Shown: positions 24,768 through 33,805, numbered from the stretch's first letter. The stretch is DNA of 50,348 nt from Anaerolineales bacterium (GCA_014379595.1 JACMLM010000005.1:1-50348), one strand, 5' to 3'. The notes: generated by a model not told the origin, from the letters alone. Made by a program: numbers and translations.

Positions 24768-25481
24768 ATGCCTGAAACAATTCTTATCGTTGAAGATGAA
24801 CTCTCCCTACAAGAGACACTTGCCTATAACCTGAAAAAAGAAGGCTATATCGTGGAAACTGTTGGAGACGGACGCTCCGCGCTTGAAGCTGCGCGGAGAT
24901 TAAAGCCTGACCTGATCGTATTGGATATCATGTTGCCAGAAATGGACGGGTTTGAAGTAGCCCGCATTCTGCGCAAGGAAATGTCTGCGGCCATTTTGAT
25001 GCTTACGGCACGTGATGATGAAATTGATCGTGTTGTGGGGCTTGAAGTTGGTGCGGATGATTACCTAACCAAGCCATTTTCCATGCGTGAGTTAATGGCA
25101 CGTGTGAAGTCACAACTCAGGCGTGCACGTTTGTTGCGCGAGGAAATGGGCAAGGATAGTGCAACATCCATGCCCAAACATGAAACGCTAACTTTTGATA
25201 ATCTCATTATCAACCTCACCCGCCGCGAAGTTATTCTTAACGATCAAGTGATACAGATCAAGCCAAAAGAATATGAATTACTGCTCTTTCTTGCTGAACA
25301 TCGCCGTCAAATGCTCTCACGCGAATTCATTCTCGAACGCGTGTGGGGCTGGGATTTTATCGGGGACAGCCGCACAGTAGATGTTCATGTCAGATGGCTA
25401 CGCCAAAAAATTGAAGTAGACTCTTCAAACCCTATACGTATTGTTACTGTACGTGGCGGTGGATACCGGTTTGAGGGGTAA
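24768..25481 (+). CDS. PhoB/PhoP-type response regulator (OmpR family)
   Basis: A 237-residue response regulator. The receiver domain (about 3-115) has the acidic pocket VEDE, the phosphoacceptor D52 in [13 protein letters not shown] and the Lys in LTKPFS. The DNA-binding winged helix (about 140-235) ends [15 protein letters not shown] then [11 protein letters not shown], typical of PhoB/PhoP. The sensor kinase follows 32 nt downstream, and the polyphosphate operon converges on this pair, so phosphate control is likely. Its own promoter carries Pho-box-like repeats, which suggests autoregulation. Confidence 0.88.
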   Translation: MPETILIVEDELSLQETLAYNLKKEGYIVETVGDGRSALEAARRLKPDLIVLDIMLPEMDGFEVARILRKEMSAAILMLTARDDEIDRVVGLEVGADDYLTKPFSMRELMARVKSQLRRARLLREEMGKDSATSMPKHETLTFDNLIINLTRREVILNDQVIQIKPKEYELLLFLAEHRRQMLSREFILERVWGWDFIGDSRTVDVHVRWLRQKIEVDSSNPIRIVTVRGGGYRFEG

Positions 25482-25513
25482 GAGGGGAAAAGACGAACGA
25501 TGAAGGATGAAGA

Positions 25514-26743
25514 ATGAATTCGTTTCTTTTAATATTGATCGTTGTTTTTTTTATTCTCGCTATCTGGTTTGCATGGCAATATTATGATCTAAAACGGAGC
25601 ATGAATGAGTATGCCCGTCTTGCGCGTATTTCGCCAGAGAGTCTCCCCGTTGACATCAAAAAAATCGAGACTTTATCGAGCGCCATTTCATCATTAAAGA
25701 CGTCTCTCAATCTACAACTTTCAACATTAAATGACGAAAATGCGCGTCTTGCCACTGTCCTTGAACAAATGATAGATGGTGTGCTCATTGTTGATGAACA
25801 TGGTCTCATCCAGTTTGCAAACCCAGCCGCACTAAAACTTTTTGAAACATCCTATGCGCTAGGGCATAGTGTGACCGAAGTGGTTCGCAATCATCAACTT
25901 GTAGATGCATGGCGGCGTTGTCAGCAAACTCGTGAGGTGCAAAGCGAATCAGTTGAATTGACTGGGCGCCGTCATTTTTTGCAAATTGTGGCTATCCCAG
26001 ATACCCATGCGGGCGGAAGCCTGCTTCTCGTTCAAGACCTCACACACGTACGCAGGCTCGAAACTGTGCGGCGGGATTTCATCTCCAATGTTTCACATGA
26101 ACTGCGAACTCCCCTCGCTTCTCTCAAAGCATTAACTGAGACATTACAAAGCGGCGCTCTCGCGGACCCGGAAGCTGGTCCGCGTTTCCTAGGCAGGATC
26201 AGCACTGAAGTAGATGCGCTGACGCAAATGGCTCAGGAATTACTTGACCTCTCACGCATTGAGTCGGGTCAGGTGGAATTAATATTGTCACCCATCAAGC
26301 CAAAAGAATTGCTTACATCTGCTTTAGATCGTATGAAGATGCAGGCCGAACGTGCAGGTTTAAAGTTATCAATTAAATGTGATGATGATCTGCCCAGTAT
26401 CCACGCTGATAAATCACGTTTGGAGCAAGTGTTGGTGAATCTAATTCATAACGCAGTGAAGTTCACAAAGCCAGGGGGAGAGGTAATTCTCGAAGCTGAA
26501 TCAGTTTCGGGCGGAGCACAATTCGCTGTACGGGATACAGGAGTAGGCATCCCAGCGGAAAGCCTATCCCGCATCTTTGAGAGATTCTATCGTGTGGATA
26601 GATCCCGCACAGGTTCAGGTACGGGTCTTGGGCTGTCGATTTCAAAACATATCGTGGAAGTGCACGGCGGAAGAATTTGGGCGGAAAGCGAAGAAGGGCG
26701 CGGAAGCACTTTCTATTTTGTGATACCGCTTCTGACAACTTAG
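25514..26743 (+). CDS. PhoR-type sensor histidine kinase
   Basis: A 409-residue membrane kinase. One N-terminal transmembrane segment (about 3-23), no large extracellular domain, a PAS domain (about 75-175, VLEQMIDGVLIVDEHGLIQF), then HisKA with the phosphorylated His in FISNVSHELRTPLASLKAL, N box VLVNLIHNAVKFT, G1 DTGVGIP, F box ERFYRVDRSR and G2 GTGLGLSISKHI. This layout matches PhoR. The start follows the repetitive text AACGATGAAGGATGAAGA. Its stop overlaps the stop of the convergent ppk gene by 2-3 nt. Confidence 0.88.
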   Translation: MNSFLLILIVVFFILAIWFAWQYYDLKRSMNEYARLARISPESLPVDIKKIETLSSAISSLKTSLNLQLSTLNDENARLATVLEQMIDGVLIVDEHGLIQFANPAALKLFETSYALGHSVTEVVRNHQLVDAWRRCQQTREVQSESVELTGRRHFLQIVAIPDTHAGGSLLLVQDLTHVRRLETVRRDFISNVSHELRTPLASLKALTETLQSGALADPEAGPRFLGRISTEVDALTQMAQELLDLSRIESGQVELILSPIKPKELLTSALDRMKMQAERAGLKLSIKCDDDLPSIHADKSRLEQVLVNLIHNAVKFTKPGGEVILEAESVSGGAQFAVRDTGVGIPAESLSRIFERFYRVDRSRTGSGTGLGLSISKHIVEVHGGRIWAESEEGRGSTFYFVIPLLTT

Positions 26744-28827
26744 CTCATAAAATTTTTCTGAACATCAAAAATATCTTTGCCAGAGGCAGAGCTGGGGTGG
26801 GTATATATGCCATTGGATTGAAGAATGTGCGCGCGCGCATTATCTTTAAAGTATGTTTCCAAAACATGGTGTCGCAAATACTTTATATGTTCCTTGTTTT
26901 CCACAGGGAAGACAATTTCAACGCGATGATTAAGATTACGCGGCATCAGGTCTGCGCTTCCAAGATATATTTCTTCTCTACCATCATTGTGAAAATAAAA
27001 TAAACGGCTGTGTTCAAGGAAACGTCCTACAATACTCAAAACGCGAATATTTTCGCTCACACCTTTTACACCGGGGCGCAGACAACACATACCTCGTACC
27101 AGCAGGTCTACCTGCACTCCTGCTTGTGAGGCTTGATATAAAAGCTGGATCATCTGAGGGTCAACAAGGGAATTAAGTTTGAAGATCAAACGAGCTTTGT
27201 GTTTTTGTCCTGCATGTTCAATTTCGCGCAGGATCAGGCTTTCCAATTTTTTACGCAAGGTGACTGGGGCTACAAATAATTTACGATATTCCTGTTTTGT
27301 GGAATAGCCTGTCAGATAATTAAAAAGATCGGTGGCATCTGCACCTATATCATCATCGCAGGTAAAAATACCTATATCTTCATATATTCGGGAAGTGATG
27401 GCATTGTAATTCCCTGTTGCAAGATGCAAGTATCGTCGAATGCCCTCCCCTTCCTTACGAATCACCATTGTGATCTTGCAATGGGTCTTCAAGCCAACGA
27501 GACCATACACCACGTGCACGCCTACTTGTTCGAGTGTGCGCGCCCAGCCAATATTTGATTCTTCATCGAAGCGTGCCTTAAGTTCTACAAGCACCGCTAC
27601 TTGTTTGCCTCGTTCTGCCGCTTCCAGCAGTGCATCCACAACCGGGGCATTCGCACCAACACGATAAACAGTTTGTTTAATAGCCAGCACTTGCGGATCG
27701 CGCGCCGCGGCATTCAGGAAATCCAACACGGGGTTGAATGAATCATAGGGATGATGGAGCAGGATACTCTCACTACGAATGGCATCAAAAATATCTGTGG
27801 CCGTTGTGACATGCTTGAATGCTTTGGGAACACGCGGCTTATAAACAGGATATTTCAGATCATGTCTTTCCACACTAGTATACAGTTGCCATAGCCCACT
27901 CAAGCCAAGTGGACTATCTAAAACATACACATCATTATGGGAGACTTCGAGATTTTCCACAAGAAGTTCGCGTATATTCTCAGGCATGGACGCATACACC
28001 GCCACCTGGACAACCGAACCAAATTTTCGTTTACGAATACTCTGCTGCATGGTTTCCAAAAGATCGTCTGCTTCCAGTTCCTGAATTTCAATATCTGCAT
28101 CCCGCACAATGCGAAATGGATGAGCAGCATTCACTTCCATACCTGGAAACAGGTCATCAAGATTTGCAGCAATCACCTGCTCCAACCAGACAAAATAATG
28201 ATGATGAGGGATCGTTCCATCCTTGCGGACACTGCCCGAAGAACGTTTGATAGGCAGTAAACGAGGTAATGTATCTGGAACTTTCAGACGCGCAAATTTT
28301 TCATTTCCTTTTTTATCATGGATCACAATCGCAAGATTTAAACTTAAGTTTGAAATATGTGGAAATGGATGCCCAGGGTCAAGGGCCAGCGGCGTAAGTA
28401 CAGGGTAAATTACTTCCTTGAAATAAGTGTTGGCACGTTCTTTTTGTGCTTTACTTAATTTATGATAATCAATAATATGGATGCCCGTTTTCTCCAGCTT
28501 GGGCAAAAGTTTGCGTTGATAACAGCGCTGTGCGTGATTCAACAATTCCAGAGATAGCTTGCGGATCGCCGCAAGCACATCGGGGGGCGTCATCCCGTCA
28601 GGTGAAACCTCCATAATACGCGCTTCGGCTTGTTTGCGGATGCCTGAAACTCGTACCATAAAGAATTCATCCATATTCGAGCCGAAGATGGACAGGAATT
28701 TTATACGTTCCAATAAAGGAATGCTTTCATCCCACGCTTCTTCAAGCACACGCCGTTGAAATTCCAGCAAGCTTAATTCGCGGTTGATATACAAAGAAGG
28801 AGATGAAAGATCAACGATTTCAGGCAT
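26740..28827 (-). CDS. ppk1: Polyphosphate kinase 1
   Basis: A 695-residue enzyme that polymerises the gamma-phosphate of ATP into polyphosphate. It has the N-terminal domain (YINRELSLLEFQRRVLEEA), the head domain, and the two phospholipase-D-like C-terminal domains. The autophosphorylated His is expected in GLKTHCKITMVIRKEG. Other conserved stretches are LAIKQTVYRVG, RRYLHLATGNYN and IYLGSADLMPRNLNHRVE. It is the last gene of phoU-ppx-CHAD-sixA-ppk, 2 nt after sixA. Length is normal for the family. Confidence 0.95.
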   Translation of the reverse strand: MPEIVDLSSPSLYINRELSLLEFQRRVLEEAWDESIPLLERIKFLSIFGSNMDEFFMVRVSGIRKQAEARIMEVSPDGMTPPDVLAAIRKLSLELLNHAQRCYQRKLLPKLEKTGIHIIDYHKLSKAQKERANTYFKEVIYPVLTPLALDPGHPFPHISNLSLNLAIVIHDKKGNEKFARLKVPDTLPRLLPIKRSSGSVRKDGTIPHHHYFVWLEQVIAANLDDLFPGMEVNAAHPFRIVRDADIEIQELEADDLLETMQQSIRKRKFGSVVQVAVYASMPENIRELLVENLEVSHNDVYVLDSPLGLSGLWQLYTSVERHDLKYPVYKPRVPKAFKHVTTATDIFDAIRSESILLHHPYDSFNPVLDFLNAAARDPQVLAIKQTVYRVGANAPVVDALLEAAERGKQVAVLVELKARFDEESNIGWARTLEQVGVHVVYGLVGLKTHCKITMVIRKEGEGIRRYLHLATGNYNAITSRIYEDIGIFTCDDDIGADATDLFNYLTGYSTKQEYRKLFVAPVTLRKKLESLILREIEHAGQKHKARLIFKLNSLVDPQMIQLLYQASQAGVQVDLLVRGMCCLRPGVKGVSENIRVLSIVGRFLEHSRLFYFHNDGREEIYLGSADLMPRNLNHRVEIVFPVENKEHIKYLRHHVLETYFKDNARAHILQSNGIYTHPSSASGKDIFDVQKNFMS

Positions 28828-28829
28828 TA

Positions 28830-29336
28830 TTATTTATCGCCAAGCTCAACAAGGATACCCGGTGTAAGCAGCCATTCCAAAGTAGCCTTGCGTGTGTGAT
28901 GCAGATCATCGGCAGAGAGACTGCATACGCCGCCTTTTTTCAGTGTAATATCCACGCTCGCATTTTCGGAAACAAGCCTGCTGATCAAATGGGTCAGTTC
29001 AGGTTCGTGCCCAACCACTGCAATACTATCCACACTATATTTCTCGTTAATTTCCGCGATCAATAGATCGGGGTCACCCATCGGGATCAGGTTTTCACTG
29101 AATTCAATACTTTTCTTCATCTTGAAAACATCCGCAAGAATTTCCGCCGTCTCTTTTGCGCGGACATACGGGCTGGATAAAACCAAATCAAAGCCAACAC
29201 CTAAAGCACGCAATCCTTTTGCGATCTGGCGCATTTTCTTTTTACCTTTATCAGTAAGAGGGCGCTGACTATCTTCTTCATATTCAGGTGTGCCTTCATC
29301 TACTGCAATCGCATGGCGGATGATATACAAGTTCAT
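28830..29336 (-). CDS. sixA: Phosphohistidine phosphatase SixA-like
   Basis: A 168-residue histidine phosphatase. The RHG-type motif is LYIIRHAIAVD (R7, H8), the second conserved region is LVLSSPYVRAKETAEIL and the second catalytic His is in VAVVGHEPELTHLIS. SixA removes phosphate from phosphohistidine in signalling proteins in E. coli; bacterial relatives often lie next to CHAD-domain genes, as here. Tight spacing on both sides (3 and 2 nt) shows it is part of the polyphosphate operon. Confidence 0.88.
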   Translation of the reverse strand: MNLYIIRHAIAVDEGTPEYEEDSQRPLTDKGKKKMRQIAKGLRALGVGFDLVLSSPYVRAKETAEILADVFKMKKSIEFSENLIPMGDPDLLIAEINEKYSVDSIAVVGHEPELTHLISRLVSENASVDITLKKGGVCSLSADDLHHTRKATLEWLLTPGILVELGDK

Positions 29337-29339
29337 TTT

Positions 29340-30188
29340 TTATTTCTCCTGGGGAAAAGGTTGATCTGGCGCATTGCGCCAAAAAGTAATCACCTCGCCT
29401 TTGTCCTCTATATAACGTGATAGGGCAAGAGCATGGCGTTCTTTATAATAAGAGCGGACAGGTTCGGGGTGATAGGATGCGGGTGCTAGCTCGCCAAAGT
29501 CTGTAAGTAACTGCAACGCCACTTCCATATCTTGAATATCGCCCATACTTGCTTGATAATCGTGCATTCTTTTTAGATAATCAACGGGCAAATTTTGAAG
29601 GATGGGATGAATGGCTTCGATCATGTAGCGGAATTTCTTGAATGCTATTCTTAAGCGATGGATCGTGGCAGGCTGGCTTGGGTCCACCAATGCATAGCGT
29701 TGGTTAACAATCGCATAAGCTTCATCAACAGCTGAAAACAAACTCAACTCCAGATTATCTTGTTTAGATACTTCGATTATTTGCTTTAACTTCTGAATGC
29801 GCTTTGAAAGGCTTGCTATCTTTAACGATTTAATTTCCTTACGGGCCGTACGTAACAATTTTTTCTCTTTACCTTGTAAATATTCCTGAAAGGGTTGAAG
29901 CACAGGGGCATCGTGAATTGTTTCAGATATATCAGCGAGCAATGCCTGTATATCACGCAGATCGTCAAGCTCATCCAGCTGATCTTTTAGAATGCGCCGC
30001 ATTTTTTGAATTCTCGGTTCCTGCATGACCGCGCGCAAGAGATCAAGCGAAGAAAGTAAGCGGCGTGCAGCTACACGGAAATCGTGAACCGCTTCTTCAG
30101 AAAACTCGTGGCGGCACGTCTTAAGCTCGGCTTTATATTTATCCCAGCGAGTGTTCAGTGAATCCAGTAAAAGAGTCTTTGCATTCAT
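29340..30188 (-). CDS. CHAD domain protein (polyphosphate-associated)
   Basis: A 282-residue helical protein with the CHAD pattern: conserved His and basic residues in HDFRVAARRLLSSLDLLRAV, LDDLRDIQALLADI, IHRLRIAFKKFRYMIEAI and MHDYQASMGDIQDMEVAL. CHAD domains bind polyphosphate through positively charged helices and have been found on polyphosphate granules. No CYTH domain is fused to it. It is embedded between ppx and sixA with gaps of 3 nt. Confidence 0.88.
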   Translation of the reverse strand: MNAKTLLLDSLNTRWDKYKAELKTCRHEFSEEAVHDFRVAARRLLSSLDLLRAVMQEPRIQKMRRILKDQLDELDDLRDIQALLADISETIHDAPVLQPFQEYLQGKEKKLLRTARKEIKSLKIASLSKRIQKLKQIIEVSKQDNLELSLFSAVDEAYAIVNQRYALVDPSQPATIHRLRIAFKKFRYMIEAIHPILQNLPVDYLKRMHDYQASMGDIQDMEVALQLLTDFGELAPASYHPEPVRSYYKERHALALSRYIEDKGEVITFWRNAPDQPFPQEK

Positions 30189-30191
30189 ATG

Positions 30192-31703
30192 CTATTCTAT
30201 GATTTCAAGCTTCATGCTGAATACATCTTGAAAAAGCTTCTGGCGTTTTTCAAGAGTCCATCTCTCCAGCATTAGATCGCCTTCTCCACATAGCTTTAAC
30301 TTCCAGGTATTTTTTTGCCGTGCAAGTTGTGTATCTTTAACTCGTCCCGTATGGCTCACATCCAATCCATCTGCAAGGCGCATTAACGCAGAGAGTTTTA
30401 TAACCACAAGACGGTCTTTGGGTGTCAGTGCTCGAAAACTTTCATCTTCGATGGATGGCGTGGATTTGCGATGATATAACATGATATTGGCAACGATGTT
30501 TTGCTGGTCTTCAGACAACCCGATCAGTGGACTGGCTTTCAAAATGTAATAGCCGTGTTTGTTATGGTCCACTGTATTAATAAAGTGACCTATATCGTGT
30601 AATAACGCGCCAATTTCCAGCAATAATTTATCTTCTTCATTCAGATTGTGTAAAGTTTGAGACTGTTCAAATAATCTTCCTGCGTGATGGGCAACAAGGT
30701 GCGCATGTTGTGCATCAAATTGGTATTTTTCGCCTAGGCGTAGAGCGGAAGTCCACACTTGTTCACGCGGCGAAACATGCACACTCTCCTGTAAATTATA
30801 GGCCATATCCCACAACACACCATCCTTCAATCCAACATTTGGGATAATCACTTCCTTGATCTTCGCCTCATGCCCGATCATTTGCAGGACGATGGATGCA
30901 GGCAGGATGACATCTGCACGGTCAGGCTTTAACTTGAATTTGCGCATCCTTTCTTCGACCTTCATCCTGCTCAACGTTTCAACGAGCTTATCCAACTCTG
31001 GAAGTGTGATCGCGCGATCACTATCACGTTTGAAGAGCTTCTCACGCAATTTGCCCATCTCTTCTATGTTGCCGCCCGTCCCGACGCAAATATCTATTTT
31101 TTTTGAACCAAGCTCACGGTCAATGCGGTGACGCGCTGCTTCTGCATATTCACGCACCAGTTTATGAAAAGGAAGTGCAGTGTTTTTTTCATTGCTTAGT
31201 TTTTTAAGCAAACGTACTGTCCCCATATTGTAACTTTCAGTCGAGATAATGTTTCCATTTAGTGAAAGAGTTACCTCCACACTGCCGCCCCCAATATCGA
31301 TCAATAAGGCATGTTTGTCTTTCAGGCTCACAGATTGAGCAACAGCCAGATGGATCAGCCGCGCTTCTTCCTCGCCGTTGATGATCTCAATATCAATGCC
31401 TGTCGTACGTGCAATACGGTCAATTAAAAGATCACTATTGGTTAACTCGCGCATGGCGCTGGTGGCTACAGAACGCAGTTTTTCTACATTGTGATCGTCT
31501 ACAATTTTACTGAAGCGCATAAATGCATCCACTGTTTGCTGCGCCGTTTCTTCGCTGACAATACCAGTTGTGAAGGCATCCTGCCCAAGGCGCACAGGCA
31601 GACGCAGATTTTCAACTACTTCAACCTTGCCATCATAGACCACCCTCCCGACAACCATACGCATGGCATTGGAGCCAACATCAATTGCCGCAATTGTTTG
31701 CAT
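30192..31703 (-). CDS. ppx: Exopolyphosphatase / guanosine pentaphosphatase (Ppx/GppA) with HD domain
   Basis: A 503-residue protein of the ASKHA fold: AAIDVGSNAMRMVVGRV at the start, the catalytic NGEEEARLIHLAV and the phosphate loop LLIDIGGGSVEVTL. The C-terminal third holds an HD-type domain (LLLEIGALLHDIGHFINT). It degrades polyphosphate and possibly pppGpp. Placed between phoU and CHAD, it gives the operon both a synthetic (ppk) and a degrading enzyme. Confidence 0.92.
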   Translation of the reverse strand: MQTIAAIDVGSNAMRMVVGRVVYDGKVEVVENLRLPVRLGQDAFTTGIVSEETAQQTVDAFMRFSKIVDDHNVEKLRSVATSAMRELTNSDLLIDRIARTTGIDIEIINGEEEARLIHLAVAQSVSLKDKHALLIDIGGGSVEVTLSLNGNIISTESYNMGTVRLLKKLSNEKNTALPFHKLVREYAEAARHRIDRELGSKKIDICVGTGGNIEEMGKLREKLFKRDSDRAITLPELDKLVETLSRMKVEERMRKFKLKPDRADVILPASIVLQMIGHEAKIKEVIIPNVGLKDGVLWDMAYNLQESVHVSPREQVWTSALRLGEKYQFDAQHAHLVAHHAGRLFEQSQTLHNLNEEDKLLLEIGALLHDIGHFINTVDHNKHGYYILKASPLIGLSEDQQNIVANIMLYHRKSTPSIEDESFRALTPKDRLVVIKLSALMRLADGLDVSHTGRVKDTQLARQKNTWKLKLCGEGDLMLERWTLEKRQKLFQDVFSMKLEIIE

Positions 31704-31714
31704 ATATCTGCTCT

Positions 31715-32395
31715 TTACTTTGTTGGAAAATGAAGGTTGGAAAACGCTTCATCGCCAAGCTCCCCCGTTTCAACATAGATGGTGCGTTCACAAATATTGG
31801 TTACACGGTCTGCGGCACGCTCCAAATTATGCACCACCCAAAGCAAATAATTCGCGCGGTCCATATTATGTGCATTGCGGACTACAAAGTTCATCAACTC
31901 TGAATAAATCTGACGATACATACTGTCAATAATATCATCATCAGCGATAATACGGACAGCCGAAGGTGAATTCGATTGAATGAACGCCGTCATGGCCACA
32001 TGTAACATATCAGATACTTTGATCCCCATATCATAACTAATAGTCAAAAGTCGCGGAATACTGATGCCTTCAGATATCAAATTAATACGTGCAATTGTTT
32101 TGGCGTAATCGCCTATCCTTTCCAATTCGGTGCAGATATTCAAGGCAGAAGCCAGGAAGCGCAGGTCAAATAATACGGGTGCCTGAGTGGCAATTGTAAC
32201 GATGATCTGTCCCTCCAGCTCAAATCGCTTGGCATTTATATACGCGTCATTGTCATAAACCACTCGCGATTTTTCCATATCATGATCTCTAAGAACAGTT
32301 ACAGATTCGATCAAGGCGGTTTCCACCATACTGCTCAGAAGCAGAAGATCGTCACGAATAATTTGGAGTTCATGGTCAAGACTCTTACGGGGCAT
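31715..32395 (-). CDS. phoU: Phosphate signalling protein PhoU
   Basis: A 226-residue protein from MPRKSLDHELQIIRDDLLLL; an in-frame ATG at 32473 would start inside the Pho-box repeats and is rejected. Two three-helix bundles carry the metal-binding signatures of the family (ELERIGDYAKTIARI at about 100 and NLERAADRVTNICERTI near 200). PhoU tunes the PhoR kinase and Pst transporter in response to phosphate; no pst genes are in the window. It is the first gene of the operon and starts after AAAGAGA. Confidence 0.93.
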   Translation of the reverse strand: MPRKSLDHELQIIRDDLLLLSSMVETALIESVTVLRDHDMEKSRVVYDNDAYINAKRFELEGQIIVTIATQAPVLFDLRFLASALNICTELERIGDYAKTIARINLISEGISIPRLLTISYDMGIKVSDMLHVAMTAFIQSNSPSAVRIIADDDIIDSMYRQIYSELMNFVVRNAHNMDRANYLLWVVHNLERAADRVTNICERTIYVETGELGDEAFSNLHFPTK

Positions 32396-32442
32396 ATTTT
32401 TTCTCTTTGAGGGAATGGCGTCTTTATAAGATAGTCCACCGA

Positions 32443-32481
32443 AGTTAACACCCCCAAAAGGTATTGTTAACAACTGGTAAA
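32443..32481 (-). promoter_or_regulatory. Pho-box-like array upstream of phoU
   Basis: Read on the minus strand: TTTACC, AGTTG, TTAACA, ATACC, TTTTGG, GGGTG, TTAACT, that is four hexamers at exact 11-bp steps (positions 32481-32476, 32470-32465, 32459-32454, 32448-32443). GTTAAC is self-complementary, so the array could also serve the divergent gene at 32579. Confidence 0.55.
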
Positions 32482-32578
32482 TAAAATAGCAAGGGTGAAT
32501 TTAAACAAACCATTAATTTCCTGTTCCCTTGAGCTTAATATGGAATGGTTACACTTGCAAAAACAAATTGGAGCCGCC

Positions 32579-33607
32579 ATGAGTAATATCCTTTTTATAT
32601 GTGGATCGCTTAACCAAACAACTCAAATGCATGCGATCGCTCATCATTTATTGAAAGATCATGAGTGTTATTTCACCCCCTATTATGCAGATGGATTCAT
32701 AGACTTATTTGCCCGCTTGGGCTGGCTGAATTTCACGGTTTTAGGCGGGCGTCACAAACACGAGACGGAGGAATATTTTCGCCGCAACAACTTGAAGGTT
32801 GATACAAGAGGCAGTGCACGTAATTATGACCTGATCGTCACATGCAGTGACTTGTTGGTACAGAAAAATATTCGCGGAAAACGCACGATCCTGATACAGG
32901 AAGGCATTACCGAACCCGAAGGTGTACTGTATCAATTGGTGAAATGGCTGAAACTGCCGCGCTATTTAGCCAATACAGCTACGAGCGGACTTTCTGACGA
33001 ATATGATATTTTTTGCGTGGCGTCACAGGGATATGCGGAATTATTCGTCCGCAAGGGTGTCAGGGAGGAAAAGATCGCTGTAACGGGAATACCAAATTTC
33101 GATAACGTGAAAAATACGCAAAAGAACGGCTTTCCCTTTCACAGATATGTCCTTGCGGCTACATCACCCTTGCGTGAAACTTTTCGGTTCGATAACCGCC
33201 GCGAATTCATTCGCAAATGTATCTCACTTGCAGGAGAACGTACGTTGGTCTTTAAGTTGCACCCGTCAGAAAATGCCAAAAGAGCGATAAGCGAGATCCA
33301 CGAGTACGCACCGGGGGCCATCGTTTATGAGCATGGAGATATTAATCAGATGATCGCGAACGCTGATGCGGTCATTACCCAACAGTCCACCTGTACATTT
33401 GTAGCTATTGCCCTGGGTAAGGAAGTTCACACCAACTTAAATATTGAGGAATTAAAGCAGTTGATGCCTATTCAGAACGGCGGCGCTTCGGCAGAATATA
33501 TTTCCCAGGTCTGTGAACGCATCCTACACACTCCCATCGACCTACTGCAAATAAAGCGCAAGGCAGCCCGTACGCGACTTAAACAAGAACAAGCAGATGC
33601 GTATTAA
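32579..33607 (+). CDS. Glycosyltransferase-like protein (GT-B fold, probable)
   Basis: A 342-residue protein starting MSNILFICGSLNQTTQMHAIA after GGAG. A Rossmann-like N-terminal half is followed by a linker (VTGIPNFDNV) and a second half with LVFKLHPSEN and YEHGDINQMIANADAVITQ, then STCTFVAIALGKEV. The KLHP and late acidic/Ser-Thr stretch are typical of CDP-glycerol transferase and UDP-GlcNAc 2-epimerase-like GT-B proteins. Acceptor and donor are unknown. It diverges from phoU and shares its Pho-box-containing intergenic region, so it may take part in phosphate-dependent envelope change. Confidence 0.7.
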   Translation: MSNILFICGSLNQTTQMHAIAHHLLKDHECYFTPYYADGFIDLFARLGWLNFTVLGGRHKHETEEYFRRNNLKVDTRGSARNYDLIVTCSDLLVQKNIRGKRTILIQEGITEPEGVLYQLVKWLKLPRYLANTATSGLSDEYDIFCVASQGYAELFVRKGVREEKIAVTGIPNFDNVKNTQKNGFPFHRYVLAATSPLRETFRFDNRREFIRKCISLAGERTLVFKLHPSENAKRAISEIHEYAPGAIVYEHGDINQMIANADAVITQQSTCTFVAIALGKEVHTNLNIEELKQLMPIQNGGASAEYISQVCERILHTPIDLLQIKRKAARTRLKQEQADAY

Positions 33608-33620
33608 TCTTGCATTTTTG

Positions 33621-33659
33621 TTTACTAGTTGTTAACTGTTTCTTAAGTCCAAAATAAAC
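33621..33659 (+). promoter_or_regulatory. Pho-box-like array upstream of the 35-codon gene
   Basis: TTTACT (33621-33626), AGTTG, TTAACT (33632-33637), GTTTC, TTAAGT (33643-33648), CCAAA, ATAAAC (33654-33659): four hexamers at exact 11-bp spacing, ending 38 nt before the start codon at 33698. Confidence 0.55.
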
Positions 33660-33697
33660 ACTTTGATGTATGATGGAAACATAGAAATGGAGAGCGC

Positions 33698-33805
33698 ATG
33701 GAAACGATCTTAACATCAGTCATTTTTGTATCTATGGTTGTAGTCTTCGGCGTGGATGCAACACGCAAACGCCGTGACTTTCTTAAGAAACACAAACGCG
33801 CTTAA
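33698..33805 (+). CDS. 35-residue single-span membrane protein
   Basis: A short gene of 36 codons. The protein begins METILTSVIFVSMVVVFGV, one transmembrane helix, and ends in a strongly basic tail (RKRRDFLKKHKRA), so the C-terminus is expected in the cytoplasm. ATGGAGAGCGC gives a good ribosome site, Pho-box-like repeats lie upstream and a clear terminator follows at 33843. These three signals together argue for a genuine, probably phosphate-controlled, small protein. I recognise no family. Confidence 0.65.
   Translation: METILTSVIFVSMVVVFGVDATRKRRDFLKKHKRA

Noticed and set aside
25482-25513. AACGATGAAGGATGAAGAATGA between the response regulator and kinase genes as a functional element
   Set aside because: It is simple repetitive DNA in a short gap; it may act as the ribosome site (AAGGATGAAGA) and nothing more can be supported.
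32395-32473. Longer PhoU reading starting at 32473
   Set aside because: The extra 26 residues come from the Pho-box repeat region and have no family similarity; MPRKSLDHELQ at 32395 has a better ribosome site.
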